Shown in pieces: positions 32,970 to 40,297 of a DNA stretch of 44,186 bases. Position 1 is the first letter of the stretch; each line of letters starts with the position of its first letter. The translations under genes and the position numbers were made by a program. The notes under the pieces were generated by a model. That model had not been told where the DNA came from, searched no databases, and saw only the letters and a list, made by a program, of their open reading frames with translations. The DNA is from an uncultured Muribaculaceae bacterium (lineage in GTDB: Bacteria; Bacteroidota; Bacteroidia; Bacteroidales; Muribaculaceae): contig CAJTQV010000023.1 of the NCBI GenBank assembly GCA_910578385.1, forward strand, positions 1 through 44,186. The letters are read 5' to 3'.

Positions 32970-33755
32970 ATGGAAATGGACACATCTGGAAAAGTAGAAA
33001 TAAGAGTCACCGGAAACGTTGGCAATGAACCCTTATCTCCCGAAAATTTCGACATCAGGGAGATAAAGGGATTGTTTGATGTGGTGGAGACCTTGCTCTA
33101 TCCAAATCAAAAGATTTCCCGTAATCCTATCTCTTTTTCCATGAAGGAGGGTTCGGTCCGCAACATTTTCAAAACAACGGCGCAGAGTGCAGCCACATTT
33201 ATAACAATTGTCTCATTAGCCCAGAAATCCGGTTCACTTGATGTGCTCGACCTCAATACAGCCAAGGCTTTGCAGGAGGTTCAGAAATCAGCTGTCAGAA
33301 CTGGGTATACGTATGAGTTCCGGACACCCGGACATGAAATTCCGGCACTGACAATATCCAACAGAACAACATTTCATATAAATGAGAATCTTTGGGCCGA
33401 TGCCGAGTTCTATTTCTACGGAGTGCTTATTAATGCCGGAGGAAAGGAGAAAACCAACATCCATTTACAGACCAAAGACAATGGGGTTATAATTCTTGCA
33501 ACAGAACGAGAATTTCTGCAAGAACAAAAAGACAACCTGCTGTATAAGCGATTCATGGTCCGTGCTACGGGACGTCAAAACATCACTACAGGCGTGATTG
33601 ACATGTCAAGCCTGCGCTTGGTTGAACTGACACCCTACGATCCGTCATATAATGAACAATATCTCGCCAAGCTGATTAAACGGGCCTCCCATAAATGGAG
33701 CGATGTCGCTGACGCTGACCAATGGCTATCTGAAATACGTGGAACTAATGGCTAA
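32970..33755 (+). CDS. Unrecognised partner of a PIN-domain protein
   Basis: 261 residues, no signal peptide, no membrane segment. I do not recognise the family. Visible parts: an N-terminal strand-rich piece (KVEIRVTGNVGNEPLSPENF, 8-27), a helix with an Ala/Thr-rich stretch (TTAQSAATFITIVSLAQ, about 69-85), then mixed strands and helices. The C-terminus is charged and Trp-containing (SHKWSDVADADQWLSEIRG). It overlaps the PIN gene by eight bases, so the two proteins are made together; an antitoxin, specificity subunit or sensor for the nuclease are all possible. At 261 residues it is much larger than VapB-type antitoxins, and no ribbon-helix-helix or AbrB motif is seen. Confidence 0.8.
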   Translation: MEMDTSGKVEIRVTGNVGNEPLSPENFDIREIKGLFDVVETLLYPNQKISRNPISFSMKEGSVRNIFKTTAQSAATFITIVSLAQKSGSLDVLDLNTAKALQEVQKSAVRTGYTYEFRTPGHEIPALTISNRTTFHINENLWADAEFYFYGVLINAGGKEKTNIHLQTKDNGVIILATEREFLQEQKDNLLYKRFMVRATGRQNITTGVIDMSSLRLVELTPYDPSYNEQYLAKLIKRASHKWSDVADADQWLSEIRGTNG

Positions 33756-34254
33756 GAAAAAGGAAGAAACTGAATACAGTGTTATACTTGACACCAGTTT
33801 TATGATTCGACTGCTGAGCGAGTCCCAGCCCCTACACCCGAACGCATTGGGATACTTCAAATATTTTTTGGAAAATGAGATTCCCATGTATTTTTCAACA
33901 GTGTCGGTGGCCGAATACTGTGTAAAAGGAGATTTTGAGGATCTTCCATTCCAGAATATCCGGATATTGCCATTCAATATCTTTCACGCCAAAGAAGCTG
34001 GAAAATTTGCAAATGCCCTGTTCAATGCAAAGACAAAGGGACTTATCGAGATTCCAGACCGATTAATAATTCCCAATGATTCGAAGATATTTGCGCAAGG
34101 TGCTTACGAGAAGGATATACGCTACTTTGTAACATCCGACTCCAAATCAAAAAGGAATATCGACATCCTTCGTTCGGAATGCGATGCCGAGATTGAGCAT
34201 CTTGATATACACAAGCCTTACAACGAAATTTTCGGATTGCTTGACCTTATATAA
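33748..34254 (+). CDS. PIN-domain nuclease
   Basis: 168 residues from the ATG at 33748, which overlaps the stop of the upstream gene. The metal-binding acidic residues of a PIN fold are all visible: Asp15 (SVILDTSF), Glu56 (VSVAEYC), Asp111 and Asp131 (YFVTSDSKS). PIN proteins cut RNA, often tRNA or rRNA, and act as VapC-type toxins or in defence. An in-frame ATG at 33703 exists but lies well inside the upstream gene and is less likely. The genomic setting, divergent from a BREX operon and inside the same repeat-bounded island, suggests a defence or addiction role. Confidence 0.85.
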   Translation: MAKKKEETEYSVILDTSFMIRLLSESQPLHPNALGYFKYFLENEIPMYFSTVSVAEYCVKGDFEDLPFQNIRILPFNIFHAKEAGKFANALFNAKTKGLIEIPDRLIIPNDSKIFAQGAYEKDIRYFVTSDSKSKRNIDILRSECDAEIEHLDIHKPYNEIFGLLDLI

Positions 34255-34372
34255 AATTATGACTATCACAAAATAAACTTGCCCTTGTCTCAACACTCGG
34301 GTGAACTGAAGTATAGTCAATCTCAATCAGAACCTTTTACGATTTTTCTTATTTAAATTTATCTGCGCCACG

Positions 34373-35803
34373 TCACGGCTGGAGGTGGGTGAGGTCGATG
34401 CCGGAGAGGAGGTAGCGGTGGCGCTGACGGCTCAGGCCGAGTATGCGGCGACGGTCGGCCGAGGGGTATTTGCCCAGCGTGAGCGCGGCCACACGCCGCT
34501 GCATGATGGTGTCGGTGGTGAGCTGCCGGTAGGCTGCCTTACGGCTCCGGGTCGATGCCGTGTCGCTTTGCAGGGTGATGATCGACTCGGTGATCAGCCT
34601 GTCGGTGGTGGTCACAGCATATTCATCTATCTTGTCGCGCCTGAAGTTAGCCGTATATTTTGCCTCGGCCATGCACACCCCATACTCATCTTTTATCATT
34701 TCGTCAGGAGGCCCGGACAACGGCTGCGACATGTCAGCCGGGCTTTCCTGATCATCGGTCGCAGGTACCTGACTCCCCACTGATTTCTGCACACCTGGAG
34801 GGTCTTGTCCATCATCCCGAACAAGATGCGTAGCCCCAGCAGGCATTTCCATCTCCTTTTCTCCTTCCATGCGTGCCATTGGCTTTTCGGCAATGGTATC
34901 ATTATGAGGATTACCTATTATGTCTTTGTCTGCATAATTGCTTCGGAGAATGAAAATTACGATACCGGTCAGCAACAATACAGCTGCGGCGGGGATTATC
35001 AGCAAACGGCGTTTTGAGACGGAGCGACGGGACAGCGCCCGGTAACACGCCTCAAGCTCTGCCCCACTGCCGATTGAGCGGGCAATGAGCATTTCTGAAA
35101 GACGTTTCAACGTCTTCTGCCTATGAGCGGGAGCAACCGTCAGGAGATCAGTGAGGAGCATACCCAGGGCGTAGAGGTCATTGTATGTGTCGGGGGTGAG
35201 GTCGGCACCCACAGCAGCAATGGATTTTCCGGGCGGCGTGTAACGCAGTGTGCCGCCGGCATCATGGAGCATATAGAAAGACTCCGAGTCGCAGAAACCG
35301 AAGTCTATGATTTTCAGAGCACCCGATTGTGGCATCCAAATCAGATTGTCGGGCTTAAGGTCGCGGTGTATCAGCCCTGCGGAGTGGATGTCGTCAACTC
35401 CTCGGGCCAAGGAGAAGACGATTTTGTCAATATCGGCCGTCGATAGCGGTGCGCCGTCCGCCATCATCCGCGCAAGCGTCATGCCCGGACAATACTCCAT
35501 GACGATGGCCTCGCCGAGATCAGGAAGCGGGATGAAGTCGTAGGTACGGGCCACATATGGGGAATCGACCATCATGCCGCATTCGAACTCCTTGCGCAAG
35601 GCATCATGGGCGAGAGGGGCATCAAGATACGGCTCGCGCAAGGTCTTGATGACATAGGTGCGGCCGTGGCGGCGTGCCGTGAAAAGGCGGCAGAATCCAT
35701 GCTCCGACTCATATATAAGCCGGAAATGACGGTAACCGGTGTCGGCCGAAGCACCGGCAAGATTATCGTCGGGTGTATCGAAAAATGAGGATTCGTCTGC
35801 CAT
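34373..35803 (-). CDS. Membrane-anchored eukaryotic-type Ser/Thr protein kinase
   Basis: 476 residues. A cytoplasmic kinase domain (about 25-260) with the ATP-binding Lys53 (YVIK), the helix-C region, catalytic loop IHRDLKPDN (His146, Asp148, Lys150, Asn153) and IIDFGF (Asp167), all intact. A basic stretch (RRSVSKRR) and one membrane helix (about 267-286) follow, then a 190-residue outer part, Pro/Asp/Glu rich at first and Arg-rich at the end. The frame is open up to 35842, but a promoter -7 box at 35812-35819 lies in that extension, so the ATG at 35803 (MADESSFF) is the start. Substrates are unknown. Its last 19 codons are repeated at 21964. Confidence 0.92.
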   Translation of the reverse strand: MADESSFFDTPDDNLAGASADTGYRHFRLIYESEHGFCRLFTARRHGRTYVIKTLREPYLDAPLAHDALRKEFECGMMVDSPYVARTYDFIPLPDLGEAIVMEYCPGMTLARMMADGAPLSTADIDKIVFSLARGVDDIHSAGLIHRDLKPDNLIWMPQSGALKIIDFGFCDSESFYMLHDAGGTLRYTPPGKSIAAVGADLTPDTYNDLYALGMLLTDLLTVAPAHRQKTLKRLSEMLIARSIGSGAELEACYRALSRRSVSKRRLLIIPAAAVLLLTGIVIFILRSNYADKDIIGNPHNDTIAEKPMARMEGEKEMEMPAGATHLVRDDGQDPPGVQKSVGSQVPATDDQESPADMSQPLSGPPDEMIKDEYGVCMAEAKYTANFRRDKIDEYAVTTTDRLITESIITLQSDTASTRSRKAAYRQLTTDTIMQRRVAALTLGKYPSADRRRILGLSRQRHRYLLSGIDLTHLQP

Positions 35804-35811
35804 TGCCGGGA

Positions 35812-35843
35812 CAAAGATAACAAAAACAGCGGTTATGCACAAA
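35812..35843 (-). promoter_or_regulatory. Promoter of the kinase gene
   Basis: On the minus strand TTTG (35843-35840), 20 bases, TATCTTTG (35819-35812). The transcript would begin at or next to the ATG at 35803, giving a leaderless or very short-leader mRNA. Confidence 0.7.
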
Positions 35844-35901
35844 TGCGGTCAGGCGACTCCTGCATAAATGCGCTTCTACGGCGGCCGAAGACAGACGGCG
35901 G

Positions 35902-36495
35902 TCAGTTCTTGGCCGGGATATAGCGGAGGGTGGTAAGGCCTGATTCCTTGCCGGCTATGTAATTGCCTAAGTTAGTGTCGCCATCCATAACTTCGGTGGC
36001 GAAAAGCGGATTCCCTTTTGAGAAGATCATGGCCGTCAGAGTGAACCCCTCCTTCAGTTTTGACATTTCGGCGGTCAGGACCTTGAAACGGTTGTCGCCC
36101 AGATACTGCATCGACACATGCCGTCCGGGATTCCACTCACAGTCCACGACATCACCCGGTTCGAGCTTCGAGGCAAGCAGTGTGTTGGATGAGAGGAACG
36201 AACTCTCTATGCGGTTGCTCCGCATCAGGTTCTCTATATAGTCAGGCCAGTCGCGATAGCCGAGAAAGCGGGAGAGTGTGTTGAGCGTGGTCATGCTGCG
36301 CGATGAGGCAACGGGGACATATTGCCACAGGCGTTTTAGGGTCGATATGCTGGGCGATTCCTTCATCACCTTCTGTATCTCAAGAATCAATACATTGAAG
36401 TCGGATGGTGTCTTCATTGTGCGACCCACCTTGTGCTCCAGATCCTGGCGCAAACACTCTATGAAATATTGAGAATCCTGCTGCATGATAGTCAT
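35902..36495 (-). CDS. Conserved Bacteroidetes-type protein of unknown function
   Basis: 197 residues from the ATG at 36495 (an ATG at 36486 is equally possible). The N-terminal helical domain contains YVPVASSRSMTTLNTLSRFLGYRDWPDYIENL (about 54-85), a pattern I associate with a recurrent but uncharacterised Bacteroidetes domain (small-helix bundle ending GYxDWxDF). The C-terminal half is a small beta domain (EPGDVVDCEWNPGRHVSMQYLGDNRFKV). The open frame runs further upstream but crosses a full promoter (36508-36538). It lies just upstream of the kinase gene on the same strand, 98 bases away, so the two may work together. Confidence 0.7.
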   Translation of the reverse strand: MTIMQQDSQYFIECLRQDLEHKVGRTMKTPSDFNVLILEIQKVMKESPSISTLKRLWQYVPVASSRSMTTLNTLSRFLGYRDWPDYIENLMRSNRIESSFLSSNTLLASKLEPGDVVDCEWNPGRHVSMQYLGDNRFKVLTAEMSKLKEGFTLTAMIFSKGNPLFATEVMDGDTNLGNYIAGKESGLTTLRYIPAKN

Positions 36496-36507
36496 CCCTT
36501 TATTTTG

Positions 36508-36538
36508 CAAAATTAACAAAAAGAGACCCATGCGCAAA
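36508..36538 (-). promoter_or_regulatory. Promoter of the minus-strand gene at 35902
   Basis: On the minus strand TTTG (36538-36535), 19 bases, TAATTTTG (36515-36508): a full consensus match. AAAGGG precedes the ATG at 36495. Confidence 0.8.
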
Positions 36539-36555
36539 ATAAAAAATGTGGTTGT

Positions 36556-36615
36556 GAACCAAAATGAGCTGAAATGAATCGGAATGAACGATAATGAACC
36601 GAAATGAACTGATAA
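36556..36615. repeat. Six 10-bp direct repeats between divergent promoters
   Basis: Units GAACCAAAAT, GAGCTGAAAT, GAATCGGAAT, GAACGATAAT, GAACCGAAAT and GAACTGATAA follow without gaps; the consensus is GAAC-YGAAAT. The 10-bp period puts every unit on about the same helix face. The array ends eight bases before the -7 box of the plus-strand operon (36624) and covers its -33 region. Confidence 0.85.
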
Positions 36616-36623
36616 AACCGTAT

Positions 36624-36631
36624 TACCTTTG
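36624..36631 (+). promoter_or_regulatory. Candidate promoter of the zinc-ribbon/lipoprotein operon (-7 element)
   Basis: TACCTTTG fits TAnnTTTG. The -33 position (36601-36604) is GAAA, inside the repeat array, so this promoter probably depends on a factor bound to the repeats. The leader to the ATG at 36677 is about 40 bases. Confidence 0.6.
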
Positions 36632-36676
36632 CGACACGATAACATAAGAGACAATAACAACATAAACACTGATAAT

Positions 36677-37336
36677 ATGGATGATAAACAATGTCCTTAT
36701 TGCGGAGAAGTAATCAAGGCATCGGCTGTGAAATGCCGTTTTTGCGGAGAATGGCTCAACAGCGAGGCCACAGCTCCACAGGAGGAATATGCCGTGGCAG
36801 TCGGCGAGATGGCTGATGGAAGCCAGCTGCCGATGGCACCCGCTCCACAGGTGACACTGACTCCGGCACAGCAGATGCCTGTATCGGGCACGCCCCTGCA
36901 GGCCACCCAGATCAACGCCGATGGTCAGCCGCAGCAGGTCATAATGCCGCAGATTGTAATCAACAACGCGGTTTCCCAAAACACTGAAGTCGATGTGGAC
37001 GTAGATGTGGACGTGGATGTAGAGGCCGGATCCGGCTCCAAATCTTCATCATCAGGCTGGCTATGGACAGAGGTAATGATCGTGGCCGGTATAGCCTGGG
37101 GAATCTGGAGTTTCTGGATAGGAGTCGCGGTGGCAATAATCCTTGCTATTGCTATCTACATTCCGGTTCTCGGACATATCATCTGCATCGTGTTGGGTGC
37201 GGCAGTCGGGCTTCTCGCCGGTGTGCTGGCCGCAGCTCTGAATGCTCCGACATGGGTAGCGGTACTCATTGGAATTGTATTTGGCGTGGGAGCCATCAGT
37301 ATAAACTTAAGTGACCGCGATGCAGACGATGATTAA
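36677..37336 (+). CDS. Zinc-ribbon membrane protein
   Basis: 219 residues. The N-terminal zinc ribbon CPYCGEVIKASAVKCRFCGEW uses Cys6, 9, 20 and 23. A long Gln/Pro-rich linker follows, then an acidic Val-Asp repeat (about 103-113) encoded by GATGTGGAC-type repeats, a Ser/Gly stretch, and two or three membrane helices (about 127-210) ending SINLSDRDADDD. The open frame extends to 36629, but the ATG at 36677 gives the standard zinc-ribbon start. It leads the operon, and its zinc ribbon is near-identical in style to that of the DUF805 protein at 38876, which suggests the two interact with the same partner. Function unknown. Confidence 0.8.
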   Translation: MDDKQCPYCGEVIKASAVKCRFCGEWLNSEATAPQEEYAVAVGEMADGSQLPMAPAPQVTLTPAQQMPVSGTPLQATQINADGQPQQVIMPQIVINNAVSQNTEVDVDVDVDVDVEAGSGSKSSSSGWLWTEVMIVAGIAWGIWSFWIGVAVAIILAIAIYIPVLGHIICIVLGAAVGLLAGVLAAALNAPTWVAVLIGIVFGVGAISINLSDRDADDD

Positions 37337-37739
37337 GAGTATGATATGTGTCGGCGCCGCCTTCATTTCAGGCATAATGATGTGTGCCTGCGGTTCGACA
37401 CCCGCACCCGACAAGGTTATCACTGAATTTGTGAAGGAGGTCAATTCACAGACCAAGGACACTGGCGTCGAGGCCATGCTTTCGGATGAACTTCTTGTTC
37501 TCAACTTCAAACTCAAAAGCACACCGGAGAATATCGGGAAAGCCATCATGATGATTGAGTCGGATGCTGCGAAAGAGGCTTTCTGCAAGTCTCTTGTCAA
37601 GAACTTTGAAGAAGGACCGGTTCTCAACATGATTGTCAGGGAGAAAAAGACCTTGGCTTTCTGCATAACGGTTGATGAGCTGGAACTGCACGCACTTTAT
37701 ACCCCCTCCGAGCTGAGGAAAATACTTAAGAAAGAATGA
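37329..37739 (+). CDS. Small lipoprotein of unknown function
   Basis: 136 residues. The signal ends GIMMCAC with Cys21 as the probable lipid site, followed by GSTPAPDK. The mature part (KVITEFVKEVNSQTKDTGVEAML and onward) is mostly helical with no known motif. The ATG at 37329 overlaps the upstream stop by eight bases (ATGATTAA); an upstream ATG at 37320 and a GTG at 37311 are alternatives. It overlaps the next gene by four bases, so it is clearly in the operon. Confidence 0.7.
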   Translation: MIKSMICVGAAFISGIMMCACGSTPAPDKVITEFVKEVNSQTKDTGVEAMLSDELLVLNFKLKSTPENIGKAIMMIESDAAKEAFCKSLVKNFEEGPVLNMIVREKKTLAFCITVDELELHALYTPSELRKILKKE

Positions 37740-38323
37740 GAACACAGAGATTATTACGGATAGCGGGCATGATTGCATTGTGTCCGGTGTTCATGACACT
37801 GCAATCATGTGATGCCTATACCATGCAGGTGGAGAGCCTGATCAGCGCGATTCCCGACGCATGGGATGACAGCGAGGATGCCATGAAAGAGCACGCGGCC
37901 GAGGTGTTGCAAGAGTGTGCGGCCGATCCTGACATGCTTGCCAAGGACACTCAGGGAGAGTATGACAGCTTCCTGGATTGTTTCACACTCACAAAGCCAT
38001 TAAACCAGATAGGACGGGCGGTAAGTTCGGCCATCCTCGGCGGTATCGGTGACATGGTGAACGCCCTTGATGCCGCCGAGATTGAGAACATGACAAAGAA
38101 GAAGGCCACCGGTTACATAAACAAGAATTATAACAACAACTGGACTATTCTTTTTGCCGCACTCTGCGCAAGCGAGGGTGAGTTCAACTTGACTTACGAA
38201 ACCGATTCATTTTCCGACAAGGAATTTGAATACACGCCGGCGGAAATGCTGAAGATAATGAATGAGCATGTATCATTGACCAACGCCTACGAGCTGCGCA
38301 ATGACGCAGGCTCATCGGAATGA
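37736..38323 (+). CDS. Lipoprotein of unknown function
   Basis: 195 residues. Signal ending LQSC (Cys25 lipidated). The mature part is helical and acidic at first (DAWDDSEDAMKEHAAEVL), with a Gly-rich stretch (SSAILGGIGDMVNALDAAE) that could contact the membrane, and ends ELRNDAGSSE. No family recognised. Translationally coupled to the gene before it (ATGA overlap). Confidence 0.75.
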   Translation: MRTQRLLRIAGMIALCPVFMTLQSCDAYTMQVESLISAIPDAWDDSEDAMKEHAAEVLQECAADPDMLAKDTQGEYDSFLDCFTLTKPLNQIGRAVSSAILGGIGDMVNALDAAEIENMTKKKATGYINKNYNNNWTILFAALCASEGEFNLTYETDSFSDKEFEYTPAEMLKIMNEHVSLTNAYELRNDAGSSE

Positions 38324-38369
38324 GACACAGTTCAATCATAACGATAACCACATAAATAAAAACCAACAG

Positions 38370-38801
38370 ATGAAAAAGATTCTTATGTTCGGAGCATCTG
38401 CAATGATGATGCTCCTTGCGGCCTGCGGAAGCGGCCACTACGACCAGAAGGTAGTTGACGAACTCACCAACAACAAAGAAACCTACACCGAGAAAGACTA
38501 CAAGACCATGGTGGAACAGCTCGGTTATGCTCTCGACGATGCCGAAGGGGCAAAAGATTTAGGCAAGTGGGAGGAAGAGAACGAACAGAAAGCCGTAGGG
38601 ATGATGGGCCTTTATATGGCTTTGAACATCCTCTCGGAGCAAGACTCAAACTTTCCCGAATCACTGCAGAAGGATGTCAAGTCACTCAGCAAACGTGTAA
38701 ATAAGCTCACTGAAAAGGTGATGACAGCTGGCCAGGAAGCACCCGCAGCCGGTTTCGACAGCGATCAGGTAGTAACCGTAGAGGATTATTCAGAAGAGTA
38801 A
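38370..38801 (+). CDS. Small acidic lipoprotein of unknown function
   Basis: 143 residues from the ATG at 38370. Signal MKKILMFGASAMMMLLAAC with Cys19 lipidated, then a helical, acidic domain (YTEKDYKTMVEQLGYALDDAEGAKDLGKWEEE at its start) and a C-terminal SDQVVTVEDYSEE. The frame is open to 38301 over the previous gene's end, but that part is not signal-like. It lies 46 bases after the preceding gene. Confidence 0.8.
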   Translation: MKKILMFGASAMMMLLAACGSGHYDQKVVDELTNNKETYTEKDYKTMVEQLGYALDDAEGAKDLGKWEEENEQKAVGMMGLYMALNILSEQDSNFPESLQKDVKSLSKRVNKLTEKVMTAGQEAPAAGFDSDQVVTVEDYSEE

Positions 38802-38820
38802 GACCGGAAAAATACATGAA

Positions 38821-38855
38821 GGAGGTGTAGCATAGACATCATTTATGCTACTCCC
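38821..38855 (+). promoter_or_regulatory. Intercistronic hairpin
   Basis: GTAGCATA (38827-38834) pairs with TATGCTAC (38844-38851), extended outside by GGAG/CTCC with a small bulge. There is no proper T run. It lies between the third lipoprotein gene and the zinc-ribbon/DUF805 gene. Confidence 0.5.
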
Positions 38856-38875
38856 TCGCTTTTAAGCAATTTGAC

Positions 38876-40087
38876 ATGAGTAAGAAATGCCCTTTTTGCG
38901 GTGAGGAGATTGCCGACAGCGCAAAGAAATGCCGCTTTTGCGGAGAATGGATTGATGCCTCATCCGCACCGGCGCCCGTAGCAGGCACGGGCAACCCGCA
39001 GCAAGCAGGTGAAACACCTGTTTATGACCCCGAGCCAAAACTTTATGACACCGAGCCAGAACGCACAGGTTTCTTTGAAACATATTTCAAGCAACCTTAT
39101 TTACTGCAATTCAAAGACTTCTCCGGCCGAACCTCGCGAAAAAGTTTCTGGATGGCATGGCTCGCCATGCAGATTGTCAATGTCGGCTTGTGCGGATTGG
39201 TCATGTTGCTCATGGGACTTGGCGGCATGACCGGAATGATTGCGGGTATAGTGATTGCCTCGCTGTTCTCGCTCGCCATGGTTGTGCCTTCTTTGGCTTT
39301 GGTTGTCAGACGACTTCGCGACGCCGGCAAGAGTCCATACATGGTTTTCATCGCTCTTGTGCCAATTGTGGGTACGATAATCCTTCTTGTCTTCCTATGT
39401 ATGCCATCTGAAGAGCCGGAGGAAGAGTCCAATGTCTCCTTTGCAACTCTTGACTGGATTATCACGGGTGTTTGCGTGGTAGCGCTCGGATTGGGAGCGT
39501 ATTTCCAGACCACCGCGCTGACCGGATCCGCAAGCGACCTTTACGACATGGATGCAACTGATTTTGACGAGACAGGCGACGGGGATTCGGCTTCTTATCC
39601 TGTCGAGGTAGAGGCTATCGAGGCCTCGGAGACCTACGAAGATGGGATTTACGAAGGAAGTCTGCTTGAGCTGTGCGCCAGCGCGGTAGACATCATGAGA
39701 GGGTTGAACGGCTCGGTCAACGCTATCAGATACGGCAGCGACCAAGCCTACTACAACACAAGCGGGGAATGGGGTTCCACGTCTACGCCGCTCAGGGCGC
39801 AGGGCTATATAAGCCGTCATTCTGTGGATGTGATATGTTATATCACCGAAGACGGGGAGCTTCACGGACGTTATCATAATGAGAACGGCATCAATCTCGA
39901 CTTCAACGGGTATCTTGACGCAGTTGGAGACCTGATTGTGCAATTAGGCCACGGTTCCGAAAAATCCGACTGGGTTCTTCATTATGTGAAGGACGGTGCG
40001 GAGACACCCGGTGCCATGCGCTACGAAGGCACCTGGGGCAGCAACAACAAAGAATCGGCCCTCACCTTCACCATCGACGGCGACTGA
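38876..40087 (+). CDS. Zinc-ribbon DUF805 membrane protein
   Basis: 403 residues. Zinc ribbon CPFCGEEIADSAKKCRFCGEW (Cys5, 8, 19, 22), linker, then a DUF805 domain: FKDFSGRTSRKSFWMAWLA (about 80-98), three hydrophobic helices with LVVRRLRDAGKSPY between them, and LVPIVGTIILLVFLCMP. A fourth helix (about 193-211) leads to a soluble C-terminal domain (about 255-403) that looks all-beta, with repeated aromatic strands (GYISRHSVDVICYITEDGELHGRY). DUF805 proteins are of unknown role. The shared zinc-ribbon type links it to the first gene of this operon. Confidence 0.85.
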   Translation: MSKKCPFCGEEIADSAKKCRFCGEWIDASSAPAPVAGTGNPQQAGETPVYDPEPKLYDTEPERTGFFETYFKQPYLLQFKDFSGRTSRKSFWMAWLAMQIVNVGLCGLVMLLMGLGGMTGMIAGIVIASLFSLAMVVPSLALVVRRLRDAGKSPYMVFIALVPIVGTIILLVFLCMPSEEPEEESNVSFATLDWIITGVCVVALGLGAYFQTTALTGSASDLYDMDATDFDETGDGDSASYPVEVEAIEASETYEDGIYEGSLLELCASAVDIMRGLNGSVNAIRYGSDQAYYNTSGEWGSTSTPLRAQGYISRHSVDVICYITEDGELHGRYHNENGINLDFNGYLDAVGDLIVQLGHGSEKSDWVLHYVKDGAETPGAMRYEGTWGSNNKESALTFTIDGD

Positions 40088-40117
40088 CCACTCGTACGGG
40101 TATGCAGAATAGTCTTC

Positions 40118-40141
40118 CCGGCCTGTACATATGCAGGCCGG
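40118..40141 (+). terminator. Hairpin after the zinc-ribbon/DUF805 gene
   Basis: CCGGCCTG (40118-40125) pairs with CAGGCCGG (40134-40141) around an eight-base loop, 31 bases after the stop. No T run follows. Confidence 0.45.
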
Positions 40142-40174
40142 AGAGGCTATGCCAACATCATAATATAATCTCCC

Positions 40175-40275
40175 TACGGTCAGATCATACTACACCATAC
40201 CCGTAACATTCAAACGATAAAAATAATCAGTGTAATCCACAGGCACCACCGGGTGGTCTTATCTCCGGTATGTGC
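40175..40275 (+). repeat. Relic of the 3' end of a TonB-C gene (direct repeat of 42055-42155)
   Basis: These 100 bases repeat the last 13 codons, stop and downstream flank of the TonB-C gene that follows. Translated, it ends VRSYYTIPVTFKR then stop, against VRSYYTLPVTFKLPK in the downstream copy. Flanking strings such as CACCGGGTGGTCTTATCTCC are also shared. The rest of this upstream copy is gone, so it marks a former tandem paralogue. Confidence 0.85.
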
Positions 40276-40297
40276 AACTACTTAAATTCACAAATTT

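Noticed and set aside
35804..35842. Upstream start of the kinase (MCITAVFVIF...)
   Set aside because: It overlaps the promoter -7 box and would lie before the transcript start.
36556..36615. CRISPR array
   Set aside because: The 10-bp units are contiguous with no spacers; no cas genes are in the window.
36496..36669. Hydrophobic N-terminal extension of the minus-strand protein at 35902
   Set aside because: It runs through a full promoter and the 10-bp repeat array, so the membrane-like residues are not real protein.
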